Shown here: piece by piece, positions 1-8,354 of the stretch
Numbering within the stretch: position 1 is the first letter of the stretch
Layout of the letters: the number at the start of each line of letters is the position of its first letter
Assembly: GCA_000995185.1 (NCBI GenBank)
Contig: LCET01000001.1
Span: 167,028-213,180, forward strand
Origin: Candidatus Woesebacteria bacterium GW2011_GWC1_42_9
Lineage (GTDB): Bacteria > Patescibacteriota > Microgenomatia > UBA8517
Direction of reading: 5' to 3'
DNA: 46,153 nucleotides
Notes under the pieces: model-generated
Databases searched by the model: none
Seen by the model: only the letters and a program-made list of their open reading frames with translations
Told to the model about the DNA's origin: nothing
Program-made: the position numbers and the translations under genes

Positions 1-1
1 T

Positions 2-403
2 AATCAATTAAAGAGTGAGTTTCCCAAAATGTTATCGGAAAGATATTACCCTCAAGAGTTTTTTGATCCGCTTTCAATAGATGAAGTTTACCGTTTGGCA
101 GATATCGTAGTGGGGAGGTCTGGCGCAAATACGGTGAGTGAAATAATTAGCATAAAGCGTCCATCTGTTTTTATCCCCATTCCGTGGACCAGATATGATG
201 AGCAGGGCGAAAACGCAAAGATGGCAGAGAAATTAGGGATTGCCTTGGTTATAAACCAGTCTGAGCTAACTCCGATATTACTAAATGAGACGATATTGAG
301 AGTAAAGGATGATTGGACCAAAATGATTAAATCGAAATCCTTACCCGAAGATAGAAAAGCTTCAGGTAATTTGGTCTCTTTGATGGAACAAATTATTAAG
401 TGA
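2..403 (+). CDS. murG: MurG C-terminal part (partial, cut by window edge)
   Basis: The reading frame is open from base 2 with no start, so this is the 3' part of a longer gene. The encoded C-terminal domain carries the GT-B signature of MurG: a Y-x-L-A-D stretch, then V-V-G-R-S-G-A-N-T-V-S-E, then a P-x-P segment with a charged D-E-Q-G-E-N-A. MurG transfers GlcNAc from UDP-GlcNAc to lipid I at the inner face of the membrane to make lipid II. It overlaps the next gene by four bases (GTGA), so the two are probably translationally coupled. Its place upstream of ftsQ, ftsA and ftsZ is that of the dcw cluster. Identity is confident; the N-terminal domain is not visible. Confidence 0.9.
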   Translation, partial: NQLKSEFPKMLSERYYPQEFFDPLSIDEVYRLADIVVGRSGANTVSEIISIKRPSVFIPIPWTRYDEQGENAKMAEKLGIALVINQSELTPILLNETILRVKDDWTKMIKSKSLPEDRKASGNLVSLMEQIIK

Positions 404-1056
404 AGAGATATATCGTGCTAGGATTATGTTTTGGAATTGTTATTTTTATTGTTTTGATGTATTTAAAAGTGATTAAAATTCGTGAGATTGAGTGCGTCAG
501 CCAATATGGGCTTTGTCCGTCGGCGGTAAACGCTCAACTAGATTCATATGTTGGGTTAAATATTAGGGATGCAAAGAAGAGGATTTATGAATATATTGGC
601 AAAGAAGGTAGTATTAAAGGGGGTAAAGTGGCATATAAAGCGCCCTTTCAGTTAGTGGTGTATATAACTGAGAAGAAGCCCGGAGTTGCTCTTTTCATGG
701 AAGGCCAGGATTATATAATTGTTGACCCTGAAGGGTCGGTGATCGGGACGTCTCCCACGACAGATTTACCGAAACTCTCTATCACCCAAACAGGGTACAC
801 CAAGGATCAGCTCGAATTTGCGAGCAATTTGTATTATGAATTTTCGAGGCTTCATCCGATTGAGTTTTCGGAGCTTGGGGACAAAGATATGATCGTTAAG
901 ATAGCTGGCGGCGTGAAAGTGATTTTTCCTCTTGAGGGTGATATTGATGTATTGCTTGGGTCGCTCAGATTAATTCTTTCACAGTTGAATAATGATGAGC
1001 GAGAAATTAGAATAGGTTCAATAGATTTAAGATTTGAAAATCCAGTTTTAAGATAA
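400..1056 (+). CDS. ftsQ: FtsQ/DivIB-like division protein with POTRA domain
   Basis: This 218-residue protein has a short cytoplasmic start, one membrane segment (about residues 4-24) and an extracytoplasmic part that begins with a POTRA-like fold (I-R-E-I-E-C-V, then V-G-L-N-I-R-D-A and the K-A-P-F-Q-L-V-V-Y-I-T-E-K-K-P strand). That is the FtsQ layout; FtsQ bridges early and late divisome proteins. The GTG start at 400 overlaps the murG stop. Two cysteines (residues about 32 and 39) lie at the start of the POTRA region and could form a disulfide. Sequence conservation in this family is low, so the call rests on topology and position between murG and ftsA. Confidence 0.8.
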   Translation: MKRYIVLGLCFGIVIFIVLMYLKVIKIREIECVSQYGLCPSAVNAQLDSYVGLNIRDAKKRIYEYIGKEGSIKGGKVAYKAPFQLVVYITEKKPGVALFMEGQDYIIVDPEGSVIGTSPTTDLPKLSITQTGYTKDQLEFASNLYYEFSRLHPIEFSELGDKDMIVKIAGGVKVIFPLEGDIDVLLGSLRLILSQLNNDEREIRIGSIDLRFENPVLR

Positions 1057-1058
1057 AA

Positions 1059-2330
1059 ATGGCCAATAAATCAAGAATAGTAACAGCAATAGATATAGGC
1101 TCTTCGAAGATTGCCACTTTGATGGCGCAAGTAACTCAAGATCCTAATAGTCTTGAGGTTTCCTCAAGCGTTATAGGTGTGTCCTCCCAAGAATCAAAGG
1201 GGGTAAAAAAGGGGCAGATAGTAGACATAGAAGATGCGGTGGAAACAACAATTGCTTCTGTGGAATCTGCTGAAAGGATGGCGGGCTATAGTATTGGTAG
1301 AGCATATGTGCTGGTGGGAGGGGCGCACATTGCTTCACAGAATTCGACGGGAATTGTCGCGATTAGCGATCCTGATGGGGAAGTCTCTTCGGACGATGTT
1401 GTTCGGGTGATAGACGCGGCAAGAGCAATATCTCTTTCTGCTACACGCGAAGTAATTCATGTTTTGCCTAGGGAATACATCGTGGATGGAGAGAGCGGTG
1501 TTCGTGACCCTGTGGGGATGACAGGTGTAAGACTAGAAGTTGATACGCATTTGGTGACAGCAAGCACGGCAGCGTTAAAGAATTTGGCAAAGACGGTAAA
1601 TGAAGTTGGAGTTGATGTTGAAGAGATGGTTTTTTCGGGTTTGGCTGCAAGTTGGGCGACTCTTTCTTCGACAGAAAAGGAGTTGGGATGCGCGCTAATT
1701 GATATAGGTGCAGGGACTACTTCCATTGGGGCGTTTGTGGATGGGGCGCTAGCTTATTCTGGGGCAATACCAATAGGTGCGAGAAATGTGACAAATGATC
1801 TGGCAATAGGCTTGAGGGTGTCTTTGGATACAGCAGAAAAAATTAAGATATCTTTGGGCAAAAAAGCTGATGGGGACGCCAAAAGGGAACAATATGTTGA
1901 GATTAATGAAAGCGGTGGTAAGGAAGCCAAAAGAATCTCAAAAAGGACGTTAACAGAGGGAATTATTAGGCCGAGATTAAGTGAGATTTTTAATATGGTT
2001 AAGCTTGATCTTGAGAGGGCTGGGATTATGAATCGAATACCTTCCGGCTTGGTTGTTACGGGCGGCGGATCGTTGACAGTCGGCTTGGAAGACGCTGCCA
2101 AACGGGTGATGTCTTTGCCGGTGAGAGTAGCTAAACCAAGCGGAGTCACAGGATTGGTTGATGATGTGCTTAATCCTCAATTTTCAGCCGCGGTTGGGCT
2201 AATAAAGTATGCGGCCAATGTCCCTGATGGCGGTCAAGGGCCTAGTAAAAGTTTTGGCAAGAAGCTAAAAATGCCCAACACGAACATATTAAGTGGAATT
2301 ATTGAAACAATAAAGGATCTATTGCCTTGA
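1059..2330 (+). CDS. ftsA: FtsA, actin-like divisome ATPase
   Basis: This 423-residue actin/HSP70-fold protein tethers FtsZ to the membrane. The phosphate-1 motif A-I-D-I-G-S-S-K lies at about residues 10-17, phosphate-2 I-D-I-G-A-G-T-T-S at 214-222, and the adenosine motif V-V-T-G-G-G-S further on. The SHS2 region lies between the first two motifs. The C-terminal tail (G-I-I-E-T-I-K-D-L-L) looks like the amphipathic membrane-targeting helix of FtsA. It starts 2 bases after the ftsQ stop. Length is normal. ftsZ follows from its own promoter. Confidence 0.95.
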   Translation: MANKSRIVTAIDIGSSKIATLMAQVTQDPNSLEVSSSVIGVSSQESKGVKKGQIVDIEDAVETTIASVESAERMAGYSIGRAYVLVGGAHIASQNSTGIVAISDPDGEVSSDDVVRVIDAARAISLSATREVIHVLPREYIVDGESGVRDPVGMTGVRLEVDTHLVTASTAALKNLAKTVNEVGVDVEEMVFSGLAASWATLSSTEKELGCALIDIGAGTTSIGAFVDGALAYSGAIPIGARNVTNDLAIGLRVSLDTAEKIKISLGKKADGDAKREQYVEINESGGKEAKRISKRTLTEGIIRPRLSEIFNMVKLDLERAGIMNRIPSGLVVTGGGSLTVGLEDAAKRVMSLPVRVAKPSGVTGLVDDVLNPQFSAAVGLIKYAANVPDGGQGPSKSFGKKLKMPNTNILSGIIETIKDLLP

Positions 2331-2354
2331 GTTTTTTATTGTTTTTGTTAAACT
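2327..2354 (+). promoter_or_regulatory. Probable ftsZ promoter
   Basis: TTGAGT (2327-2332), 16-base spacer, TAAACT (2349-2354) preceded by a TGn extended -10. A start near 2361 gives a leader of roughly 19 bases before ftsZ. The -35 box overlaps the ftsA stop codon. Confidence 0.55.
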
Positions 2355-2379
2355 GCCCGTATAGAGAGGCGCGGGTAAA

Positions 2380-3588
2380 ATGGCATTAGTAAAACCAGAT
2401 TCTTCAAGAATAGCAAAGATTCGAGTAATTGGCGTGGGCGGGGGCGGTGGAAATGCTGTTGCCTCGATGGTCGAGGGCGATCAAATCACTGGGGTTGAGT
2501 TTATTGTTGTTAATACCGATGCCCAAGTCTTACTGGCAAACCCAGCACCGACTAAGCTTCAGATAGGGGAAAAATTGACCAAAGGACTTGGAGTGGGTGG
2601 GAACCCAGAAATTGGTAAACAAGCGGCAGAGGAAACTATGGAAAAAGTTAAAGAGCTTTTGCTGGATTCGGATATGGTTTTTGTTACCGCTGGAATGGGT
2701 GGGGGGACTGGGACCGGCGCTTGTCCAATCATTGCCCGATTGGCACGGGAATCTGGTGCTCTCACTGTAGGAATCGTCACAAAGCCCTTTGCTTTTGAGG
2801 GATCAAGAAGAAGCATCCTTGCTGATGAAGGGGTCGATAAGCTTCGAGAGGAAGTGGATACTTTGATTGTCATTCCAAATCAGCGGCTTTTGGATGTGAT
2901 AGATCGGAAGATGACCTTGGTTGAAGCCTTTAAAGTTGCCGACGGTGTTTTAGGGCAAGCTGTTGGCGGGATTGCCGATATTATTACAACTCCGGGCTTA
3001 GTTAATGTGGATTTTGCTGATGTAAAGACGATTATGAAAGATGCGGGATCTGCACTATTGGGTATTGGGACTGGTGTCGGAGAGAATAGGGCACAGATGG
3101 CGGCAAGGGCCGCAGTAAGCTCACCTCTTTTGGATCTTTCGATAGATGGTGCCAAGGGAGTACTTTTTAATATTACTGGCGGGCCAGATCTGACAATGTT
3201 TGAAGTTGATGAGGCGGCGAGAGCAATATCGGGGGCGGCTGATCCTGATGCAAATATTATATTTGGGAATGTGATCAAAGAGGATTTTTCTGATCAAGTA
3301 AGAATAACTGTGATCGCGACGGGGTTTGATGAAACTCAGTCGAGGATCGCTAAAATGAATGTAGTACCAACTAACCTTCCTAAAATCCAAGGGGTAGTGA
3401 GTGAACCTTCCGAGGAAAGGAAGGTAGAGGTCAAAGACATAGATGAGGGAACGAAAGAAGTAATTGATTTTGAGCCTAAAGAGTTTGAAGAGAGGGAAGA
3501 GGATGAGCGCCAGACTGAGCTACCCAAAAAGCGCGACGAATTCGGTGAAGATTTTGAAGTCCCCGCTTTCTTAAGAAAAATCCACTAA
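2380..3588 (+). CDS. ftsZ: FtsZ, tubulin-like division GTPase
   Basis: This 402-residue protein assembles the Z ring. The N-terminal glycine-rich loop G-V-G-G-G-G-G-N-A is at residues 18-26, the tubulin signature G-G-G-T-G-T-G at 107-113, and the T7-type segment with D-F-A-D-V-K lies near residue 210. After about residue 320 follows an acidic, charged linker, and the protein ends in a canonical C-terminal peptide (V-P-A-F-L-R-K) that binds FtsA. All functional parts are present and the length is normal. Confidence 0.97.
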   Translation: MALVKPDSSRIAKIRVIGVGGGGGNAVASMVEGDQITGVEFIVVNTDAQVLLANPAPTKLQIGEKLTKGLGVGGNPEIGKQAAEETMEKVKELLLDSDMVFVTAGMGGGTGTGACPIIARLARESGALTVGIVTKPFAFEGSRRSILADEGVDKLREEVDTLIVIPNQRLLDVIDRKMTLVEAFKVADGVLGQAVGGIADIITTPGLVNVDFADVKTIMKDAGSALLGIGTGVGENRAQMAARAAVSSPLLDLSIDGAKGVLFNITGGPDLTMFEVDEAARAISGAADPDANIIFGNVIKEDFSDQVRITVIATGFDETQSRIAKMNVVPTNLPKIQGVVSEPSEERKVEVKDIDEGTKEVIDFEPKEFEEREEDERQTELPKKRDEFGEDFEVPAFLRKIH

Positions 3589-3591
3589 AAC

Positions 3592-3621
3592 TTGACAATT
3601 ATAGGATTGTTTTTGTATGAT
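3592..3621 (+). promoter_or_regulatory. Distal ileS promoter P1
   Basis: TTGACA (3592-3597), 18-base spacer, TATGAT (3616-3621): near-consensus sigma-70 type, directly after the ftsZ stop. Transcription would start near 3628 and give a leader of about 124 bases before ileS containing a stable hairpin. Confidence 0.75.
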
Positions 3622-3652
3622 ACGGTTGTTCTTTGAATAGGAAAAGATCTTA

Positions 3653-3691
3653 GCACCGGGGGCCTTTATTTTTTTATTACGCCCTCGGTGC
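3653..3691 (+). other. Stable hairpin in the ileS leader
   Basis: GCACCGGGGGC (3653-3663) pairs with GCCCTCGGTGC (3681-3691) over 11 pairs with one G-U. The loop is a 17-base, T-rich stretch. No T-run follows the 3' arm, so this is not a plain terminator. I looked for T-box landmarks and did not find them. A role in ileS expression or RNA stability is inference. Confidence 0.6.
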
Positions 3692-3733
3692 CAAATTTAA
3701 CCATAAGTCGGGTTTTTATATTGGCCTAAAAAC

Positions 3734-3742
3734 TGCTAAAAT
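3734..3742 (+). promoter_or_regulatory. Proximal ileS promoter P2 (near-leaderless)
   Basis: An extended -10 (TGC then TAAAAT at 3737-3742) ends 9 bases before the ileS ATG. It would give an mRNA with almost no leader that bypasses the upstream hairpin. Confidence 0.5.
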
Positions 3743-3751
3743 AAGCTTCAA

Positions 3752-6670
3752 ATGCCGACTAAGCCATATTTTGATCCTGTCGATCCGAAACCTAATTTCC
3801 CGGAAATAGAGAAAACGCTCCAAAAGGAGTGGGAGAAAAAAGGGATTGTCAAGAAATATCTTGATAAAAATAAAGCCTCCAAAAAGTATTATTCATTTTT
3901 AGATGGCCCGATTACCGCCAATAACCCGATGGGAGTGCACCATGCCTGGGGGAGGACTTATAAAGATCTCTACCAACGCTATAAAAATATGAATGGATTT
4001 AGGGAGCGCTTTCAGAATGGGTTTGATTGTCAAGGATTATGGGTAGAAGTAGAGGTGGAGAAAGAATTGGGACTAAAGACCAAGCGTGATATCGAAAGTT
4101 TGGTACCGGGTGACAAGAAAAAAAGTATCGCCAAATTTGTAGAGCTTTGTCGTGATCGAGTAAATAAGTTTGCCGATATCCAGACCCAGCAATCGAAACG
4201 TTTGGCCTATTTTATGGATTGGGACAATTCCTACTACACGATGAGCGATGAGAATAATTATATGATTTGGCATTTTTTGAAAAAGTGCCACGATGATGGG
4301 CTTATCTATAAAGGAACTGATTCCGTTCCTTGGTGTCCAAGGTGCGGGACGGCCATAAGCCAGCATGAAATGTTAACTGAAGATTATAAAGACGTTACTC
4401 ATGAGTCGGTGTATTTTGAGCTTCCAATCGAAGATCATGATTCTCAGTATCTTTTAGTTTGGACGACTACTCCTTGGACCATCCCGGCCAACGTCGCGGT
4501 AGCGGTTGATCCGAAGCTAGATTATTCACTCGTTAAAGGTGAGACCGGCAATAAATATTGGGTGGCAAGTGAATTGGTCAATAAAGTATTTAAAAAAAGT
4601 ACTAAGGAGATTGAAAAGACGGTTAAAGGGAAAGACTTGGTGGGGTTAAAGTACCGCGCCCCTTTTGATAATTTGCCCGAAGTGGCCAAGGTAAAGAAGG
4701 ATAATCCTGATAGATTCCATCGAGTAATCGCTTCAGACGCAAGAATTTTACCTATTACAACAAGTGAGGGGACTGGCCTAGTACACACGGCAACCGGTGC
4801 AGGGACGGAGGACTTTGCCCTGGGAAAGAAACTTGGGCTTCCGGTACTCCCGGTCATCGAGGAAGACGCAAGCTATATGAGTGGATTTGGGTATTTGACA
4901 GGTAAAAATGCCAAGAAAAATCCAGAGCTTATTTTGGATTTTCTTTTAAAGAATGACCCTAAAAAGAACGATGACTGGGTGTTTAGGATTGAAAAGTATC
5001 GTCATCGATATCCCGCGTGCTGGAGGTGCAAAACAGAGCTAGTTTGGAGAGTAGTTGATGAATGGTACATCGCCATGGACAAGCCTTCGCGTAAAACTTT
5101 GCGTGAGCGCATGATTGCGGTTGTCAAAAAAATTGAATGGATGCCGGAGTTTGGTCTTAAGCGGGAGCTAGATTGGCTCAAAAACATGCACGATTGGCTT
5201 ATTTCTAAAAAGCGCTATTGGGGGCTGAGCCTCCCAATTTGGGAGTGCAAGTCTTGCGGAAACTTCGAGGTGATTGGGAGCCGTGAGGAGCTTAAGGAAA
5301 AGTCCATTTCAGGATGGGAGGAATATAAAGACCATTCGCCACATCGCCCATATATCGATGAAGTTAAAATTAAATGTTCCAAATGCGGGAAGGAAATTGA
5401 GCGAATTCCTGATGTGGGGAACCCTTGGCTTGATGCTGGGATCGTGCCATTTTCGACAATTTCAAGTGATAATAAACAGCCGCTCTATCTTGATAATCGC
5501 ACAGAATGGGAGAAGTGGTTCCCTGCCGATTTTATCACCGAAAGCTTTCCCGGGCAGTTCAAAAATTGGTTTTATTCCGTGATCGCGATGAGCACCGTGC
5601 TTGAAGATAAGGAGCCATATAAAAGAGTGCTTGGATTCGCCACGCTTTTTGATGAACACGGGAAACCAATGCACAAAAGTGCTGGCAACATGATTGAGTT
5701 TAATGAAGGTGCAGATAAAATAGGAGTTGATGTAATGCGATTAATGTATACGCGGCAGAATCCTTCCGATAATTTACCTTTTGGTTATCACAAAGCCGAT
5801 GAAGTCAGAAGGCAGTTCCACTTGAAATTATGGAATATTTATAATTTCTTTATTACGTATGCAAATTTAGATGGCTGGTGCCCAAGCAAACCAGAATTAG
5901 ACACTGTTAAGTTAACAATGCTGGATAAATGGATTTTATCTCGATTGGATGGGACTATTGGTGAAGTCACTAAAAATCTTGAAGCCTATAGAGCAGATAA
6001 TGCGACGTTAGCCCTGGAGGATCTTGTTGAAGATTTGTCTAATTGGTACATCAGAAGGTCCCGTGATCGTGTAGGCCCCGAGCTTTATGGGGTTCTTTAT
6101 TTTACACTTGGGAATTTATGCCGGCTCCTTGCACCTTTTGCCCCACACATTTCGGAAATAATTTACCAGAACTTGGAAAAGAGTGGATCTGTTCACTTGG
6201 CTAGTTGGCCCAAAAAAATCGGGATGAGAGACAAGAAACTTGAGCTTGAAATAAATAATTTAAGGGTGGCCGTGGAAAATGCGCACGCGGAAAGGAAAGC
6301 GCTTAGAATACCCGTGAGACAACCCTTGGCTGAGCTTAAATCTACTCTTCCTTTTAGTGCTCCTCCCGATAATCTTCATTATTTATTAATGGAAGAAGTG
6401 AATGTAAAAAAATGGACTACCAAGAAGGCAAGTCAATTAAAATCAACTTTTGATACAAAAATTTCACCAAGCTTAAAAGAGGAAGCAGATACTCGGGAAC
6501 TGATTAGAAAAGTCCAACAAGCTAGGCGGGCGATGGGAATTTCGTTGGTCCAAAAGATAAAAATTACTAGTCCTTGGCTGCCAAAGGAGGAAAAAAATCT
6601 TACTTGGTTAGCCGAGAAAACACTTTCATCGTCGGTTTCTAAGGGAGAGTTTAAAATTATAACTTCGTGA
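3752..6670 (+). CDS. ileS: Isoleucyl-tRNA synthetase
   Basis: This 972-residue class I synthetase charges tRNA-Ile. The HIGH-type motif is H-H-A-W-G (residues 63-67), within P-M-G-V-H-H-A-W-G-R. The CP1 editing domain contains T-T-P-W-T-I-P-A-N and G-T-G-L-V-H. The KMSKS-type loop reads P-M-H-K-S-A-G-N (about 639-646), so the first lysine is replaced by methionine and the serine by histidine. Cysteine pairs (C-P-R-C-G; C-x-S-C-G; C-S-K-C-G) suggest zinc sites. The C-terminal anticodon-binding domain is present. The stop overlaps the next gene (TGATG). Confidence 0.95.
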   Translation: MPTKPYFDPVDPKPNFPEIEKTLQKEWEKKGIVKKYLDKNKASKKYYSFLDGPITANNPMGVHHAWGRTYKDLYQRYKNMNGFRERFQNGFDCQGLWVEVEVEKELGLKTKRDIESLVPGDKKKSIAKFVELCRDRVNKFADIQTQQSKRLAYFMDWDNSYYTMSDENNYMIWHFLKKCHDDGLIYKGTDSVPWCPRCGTAISQHEMLTEDYKDVTHESVYFELPIEDHDSQYLLVWTTTPWTIPANVAVAVDPKLDYSLVKGETGNKYWVASELVNKVFKKSTKEIEKTVKGKDLVGLKYRAPFDNLPEVAKVKKDNPDRFHRVIASDARILPITTSEGTGLVHTATGAGTEDFALGKKLGLPVLPVIEEDASYMSGFGYLTGKNAKKNPELILDFLLKNDPKKNDDWVFRIEKYRHRYPACWRCKTELVWRVVDEWYIAMDKPSRKTLRERMIAVVKKIEWMPEFGLKRELDWLKNMHDWLISKKRYWGLSLPIWECKSCGNFEVIGSREELKEKSISGWEEYKDHSPHRPYIDEVKIKCSKCGKEIERIPDVGNPWLDAGIVPFSTISSDNKQPLYLDNRTEWEKWFPADFITESFPGQFKNWFYSVIAMSTVLEDKEPYKRVLGFATLFDEHGKPMHKSAGNMIEFNEGADKIGVDVMRLMYTRQNPSDNLPFGYHKADEVRRQFHLKLWNIYNFFITYANLDGWCPSKPELDTVKLTMLDKWILSRLDGTIGEVTKNLEAYRADNATLALEDLVEDLSNWYIRRSRDRVGPELYGVLYFTLGNLCRLLAPFAPHISEIIYQNLEKSGSVHLASWPKKIGMRDKKLELEINNLRVAVENAHAERKALRIPVRQPLAELKSTLPFSAPPDNLHYLLMEEVNVKKWTTKKASQLKSTFDTKISPSLKEEADTRELIRKVQQARRAMGISLVQKIKITSPWLPKEEKNLTWLAEKTLSSSVSKGEFKIITS

Positions 6671-7713
6671 TGCGAGGAAATTTAGGTTTAGTTTTTGCGG
6701 TCGCAGTATTAACCGCGACAAGCGTCATTGTACTTCAGTCGATCGTCCCTTTTATTTTTCCGCAGTATTATTTTTATATAGCATTAGGAATTGTGATGTT
6801 TATAGTTTTCTCCTTTATTGATTTTAGCGTACTTTCCGCTTTTTCACCTCATCTTTATGTGGCCAGTATTGTATTTTTACTTCTTCCTTTTCTGGTAGGT
6901 CAAGTTACCAGGGGGGTCGTGAGATGGGTCGGGGTGGGAGAGCTTACGATCCAACCATCTGAAATCGTCCGTCCATTCCTTATCCTTTTTTATGCAGTTT
7001 ATCTCGCAAAAGAGGATAAAGTTAGACTAACTGCCGTAAGAACTGGAAAAGCGTTAATATTTCTGTTCATTCCCTTTATTTTAATTTTGCTTCAGCCGTC
7101 GCTTGGGGTGGCGGTTTTAACTCTGATTGGTTTTTTTGGAGTGTTCTTGTCCCTTAATTACGACAAAAAAATATTACCAGTGGGCATGCTGATTTTTATT
7201 ATTGCCCTCCCGGTTTTTTGGCTCGTGCTTGCGCCTTATCAAAAATTAAGAGTTATTACGTTAATAAACCCGATGGCGGACCCTTACGGTGCCGGTTATA
7301 ATAGTATTCAGTCGGTGATAACGATAGGAAGCGGGGGAGTGTGGGGGAAAGGATTAGGGAAAGGAGTTCAGACTCAGCTTGAGTTTCTCCCAGAGCGGCA
7401 TACAGACTTTATTTTTGCAAGCATTGCTGAAGAAATGGGCCTAGTTGGCGCTTTATTTGTTCTTTTAGTTAGTTTTTTTCTTTTATATCAAATTATTGTC
7501 CCGATCCAAAAGGGCGGTAATTATCTGGAGAGAGCATTCCTATCGGGAATATTTCTAACTCTATTTACGCAAGTGGCTGTGCATGTCGGGATGAATATGG
7601 GTTTGGCGCCAATTACTGGTTTGCCGCTCCCCTTGGTTTCCGCCGGTGGATCATCATATCTTGCGACGATGATTATGCTTGGAATAGTTGCCAGGGTGCG
7701 GGTTCTCGCGTAA
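6670..7713 (+). CDS. rodA: RodA/FtsW-family SEDS glycosyltransferase, RodA-like
   Basis: This polytopic membrane protein of 347 residues has about ten membrane segments. SEDS proteins polymerise lipid II glycan strands. The family core is clear: Q-P-S-E-I-V-R-P, the large loop with G-K-G-L-G-K-G then Q-T-Q-L-E-F-L-P-E-R-H-T-D-F-I-F-A, and the C-terminal G-L-P-L-P-L-V-S-A-G-G-S-S. The L-P-E-R-H-T-D form fits RodA (elongation) better than FtsW. GTG-ATG stands at 6667-6672; I chose ATG 6670, which overlaps the ileS stop. No class B PBP partner is visible in the window. Confidence 0.88.
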   Translation: MRGNLGLVFAVAVLTATSVIVLQSIVPFIFPQYYFYIALGIVMFIVFSFIDFSVLSAFSPHLYVASIVFLLLPFLVGQVTRGVVRWVGVGELTIQPSEIVRPFLILFYAVYLAKEDKVRLTAVRTGKALIFLFIPFILILLQPSLGVAVLTLIGFFGVFLSLNYDKKILPVGMLIFIIALPVFWLVLAPYQKLRVITLINPMADPYGAGYNSIQSVITIGSGGVWGKGLGKGVQTQLEFLPERHTDFIFASIAEEMGLVGALFVLLVSFFLLYQIIVPIQKGGNYLERAFLSGIFLTLFTQVAVHVGMNMGLAPITGLPLPLVSAGGSSYLATMIMLGIVARVRVLA

Positions 7714-7716
7714 AAT
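7688..7716 (+). promoter_or_regulatory. rplU promoter, near-leaderless
   Basis: TTGCCA (7688-7693), 17-base spacer, TAAAAT (7711-7716). The -10 ends 9 bases before ATG 7726. The -35 lies inside the end of rodA. Confidence 0.6.
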
Positions 7717-7725
7717 ACAGTGTCC

Positions 7726-8028
7726 ATGAAATATGCAGTTGTTAGGATAAAGGGAAGGCAGTATAAAGTGAGCGAAGGAGAGGAGTTTTTGGTTGATTTT
7801 TTGGGTAAAGATAAGCCGGAGGCCGAAGTGCTTCTTATGGTGAACGATGAAAAAGTAAAGGTTGGCACTCCAAAGGTCAAAGGGGCAAAAGTGGTTCTTA
7901 AAGTTCTTGAGCCGGAAGTTAAGGGTAAAAAGCTTCATATACAAAAATATCGAGCGAAGTCTCGCTACCGAAAGAAGATCGGTTTTAGACCTGTATTCAC
8001 GAGCTTACAAGTAAAGTCAATCAATTAA
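7726..8028 (+). CDS. rplU: 50S ribosomal protein L21
   Basis: This 100-residue protein binds 23S rRNA. It begins M-K-Y-A-V-V-R-I-K-G-R-Q-Y-K-V, the usual L21 N-terminus, and has the C-terminal Y-R-A-K-S-R-Y-R-K-K-I-G-F-R basic signature. An in-frame GTG lies two codons upstream (7720), but the ATG at 7726 matches the family and fits the -10 box. rpmA follows as usual, but with its own promoter and without the small cysteine protease gene (ysxB) often found between the two. Confidence 0.95.
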   Translation: MKYAVVRIKGRQYKVSEGEEFLVDFLGKDKPEAEVLLMVNDEKVKVGTPKVKGAKVVLKVLEPEVKGKKLHIQKYRAKSRYRKKIGFRPVFTSLQVKSIN

Positions 8029-8063
8029 CTTCACTATATATCAAAAGGTAATTTAAAGATCTA

Positions 8064-8092
8064 TTGACAAGCGTGAAAAATCATCTTACACT
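8064..8092 (+). promoter_or_regulatory. rpmA promoter
   Basis: TTGACA (8064-8069), 17-base spacer, TACACT (8087-8092). The leader to ATG 8107 would be about 8 bases, A/T-rich and without a Shine-Dalgarno sequence. Confidence 0.75.
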
Positions 8093-8106
8093 AATTTAAA
8101 TTAAAA

Positions 8107-8352
8107 ATGTCAAAGAAAAAGCAAGCAGGAAAGCTTAAACAGCATGTAAGACCCGCCGGTAAACGCTTGGGACTAAAGGTGGCTCATGGAGAGAAAGTTG
8201 TGACCGGATCTATCTTGGCCAGGCAGAGAGGGACCAAGTTTTCTCCCGGGGAGGGAGTGCGCGTAGGACGTGATCATACTCTTTATGCAGTAGTTAGCGG
8301 TCAGGTTAATTTTAAGAAACGCCAAGGAAAAGGCATTATTTCAATAATGTAA
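8107..8352 (+). CDS. rpmA: 50S ribosomal protein L27
   Basis: This 81-residue protein lies near the peptidyl-transferase centre. The core G-K-R-L-G-L-K, V-x-x-G-S-I-L-A-R-Q-R-G-T-K-F and G-x-x-V-G-R-D-H-T-L-Y-A is intact. The N-terminus (S-K-K-K-Q-A-G-K-L-K-Q-H-V-R-P-A-G) differs from the usual A-H-K-K-G-x-G form and lacks the cleavable extension of Firmicutes, which agrees with the absence of a processing protease gene. It is probably cotranscribed with parB, which starts 2 bases after the stop. Confidence 0.95.
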   Translation: MSKKKQAGKLKQHVRPAGKRLGLKVAHGEKVVTGSILARQRGTKFSPGEGVRVGRDHTLYAVVSGQVNFKKRQGKGIISIM

Positions 8353-8354
8353 CA

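Noticed and set aside
3628-3751. T-box riboswitch in the ileS leader
   Set aside because: A long hairpin is present, but I find neither the conserved T-box bulge sequence nor a terminator/antiterminator pair with a T-run.
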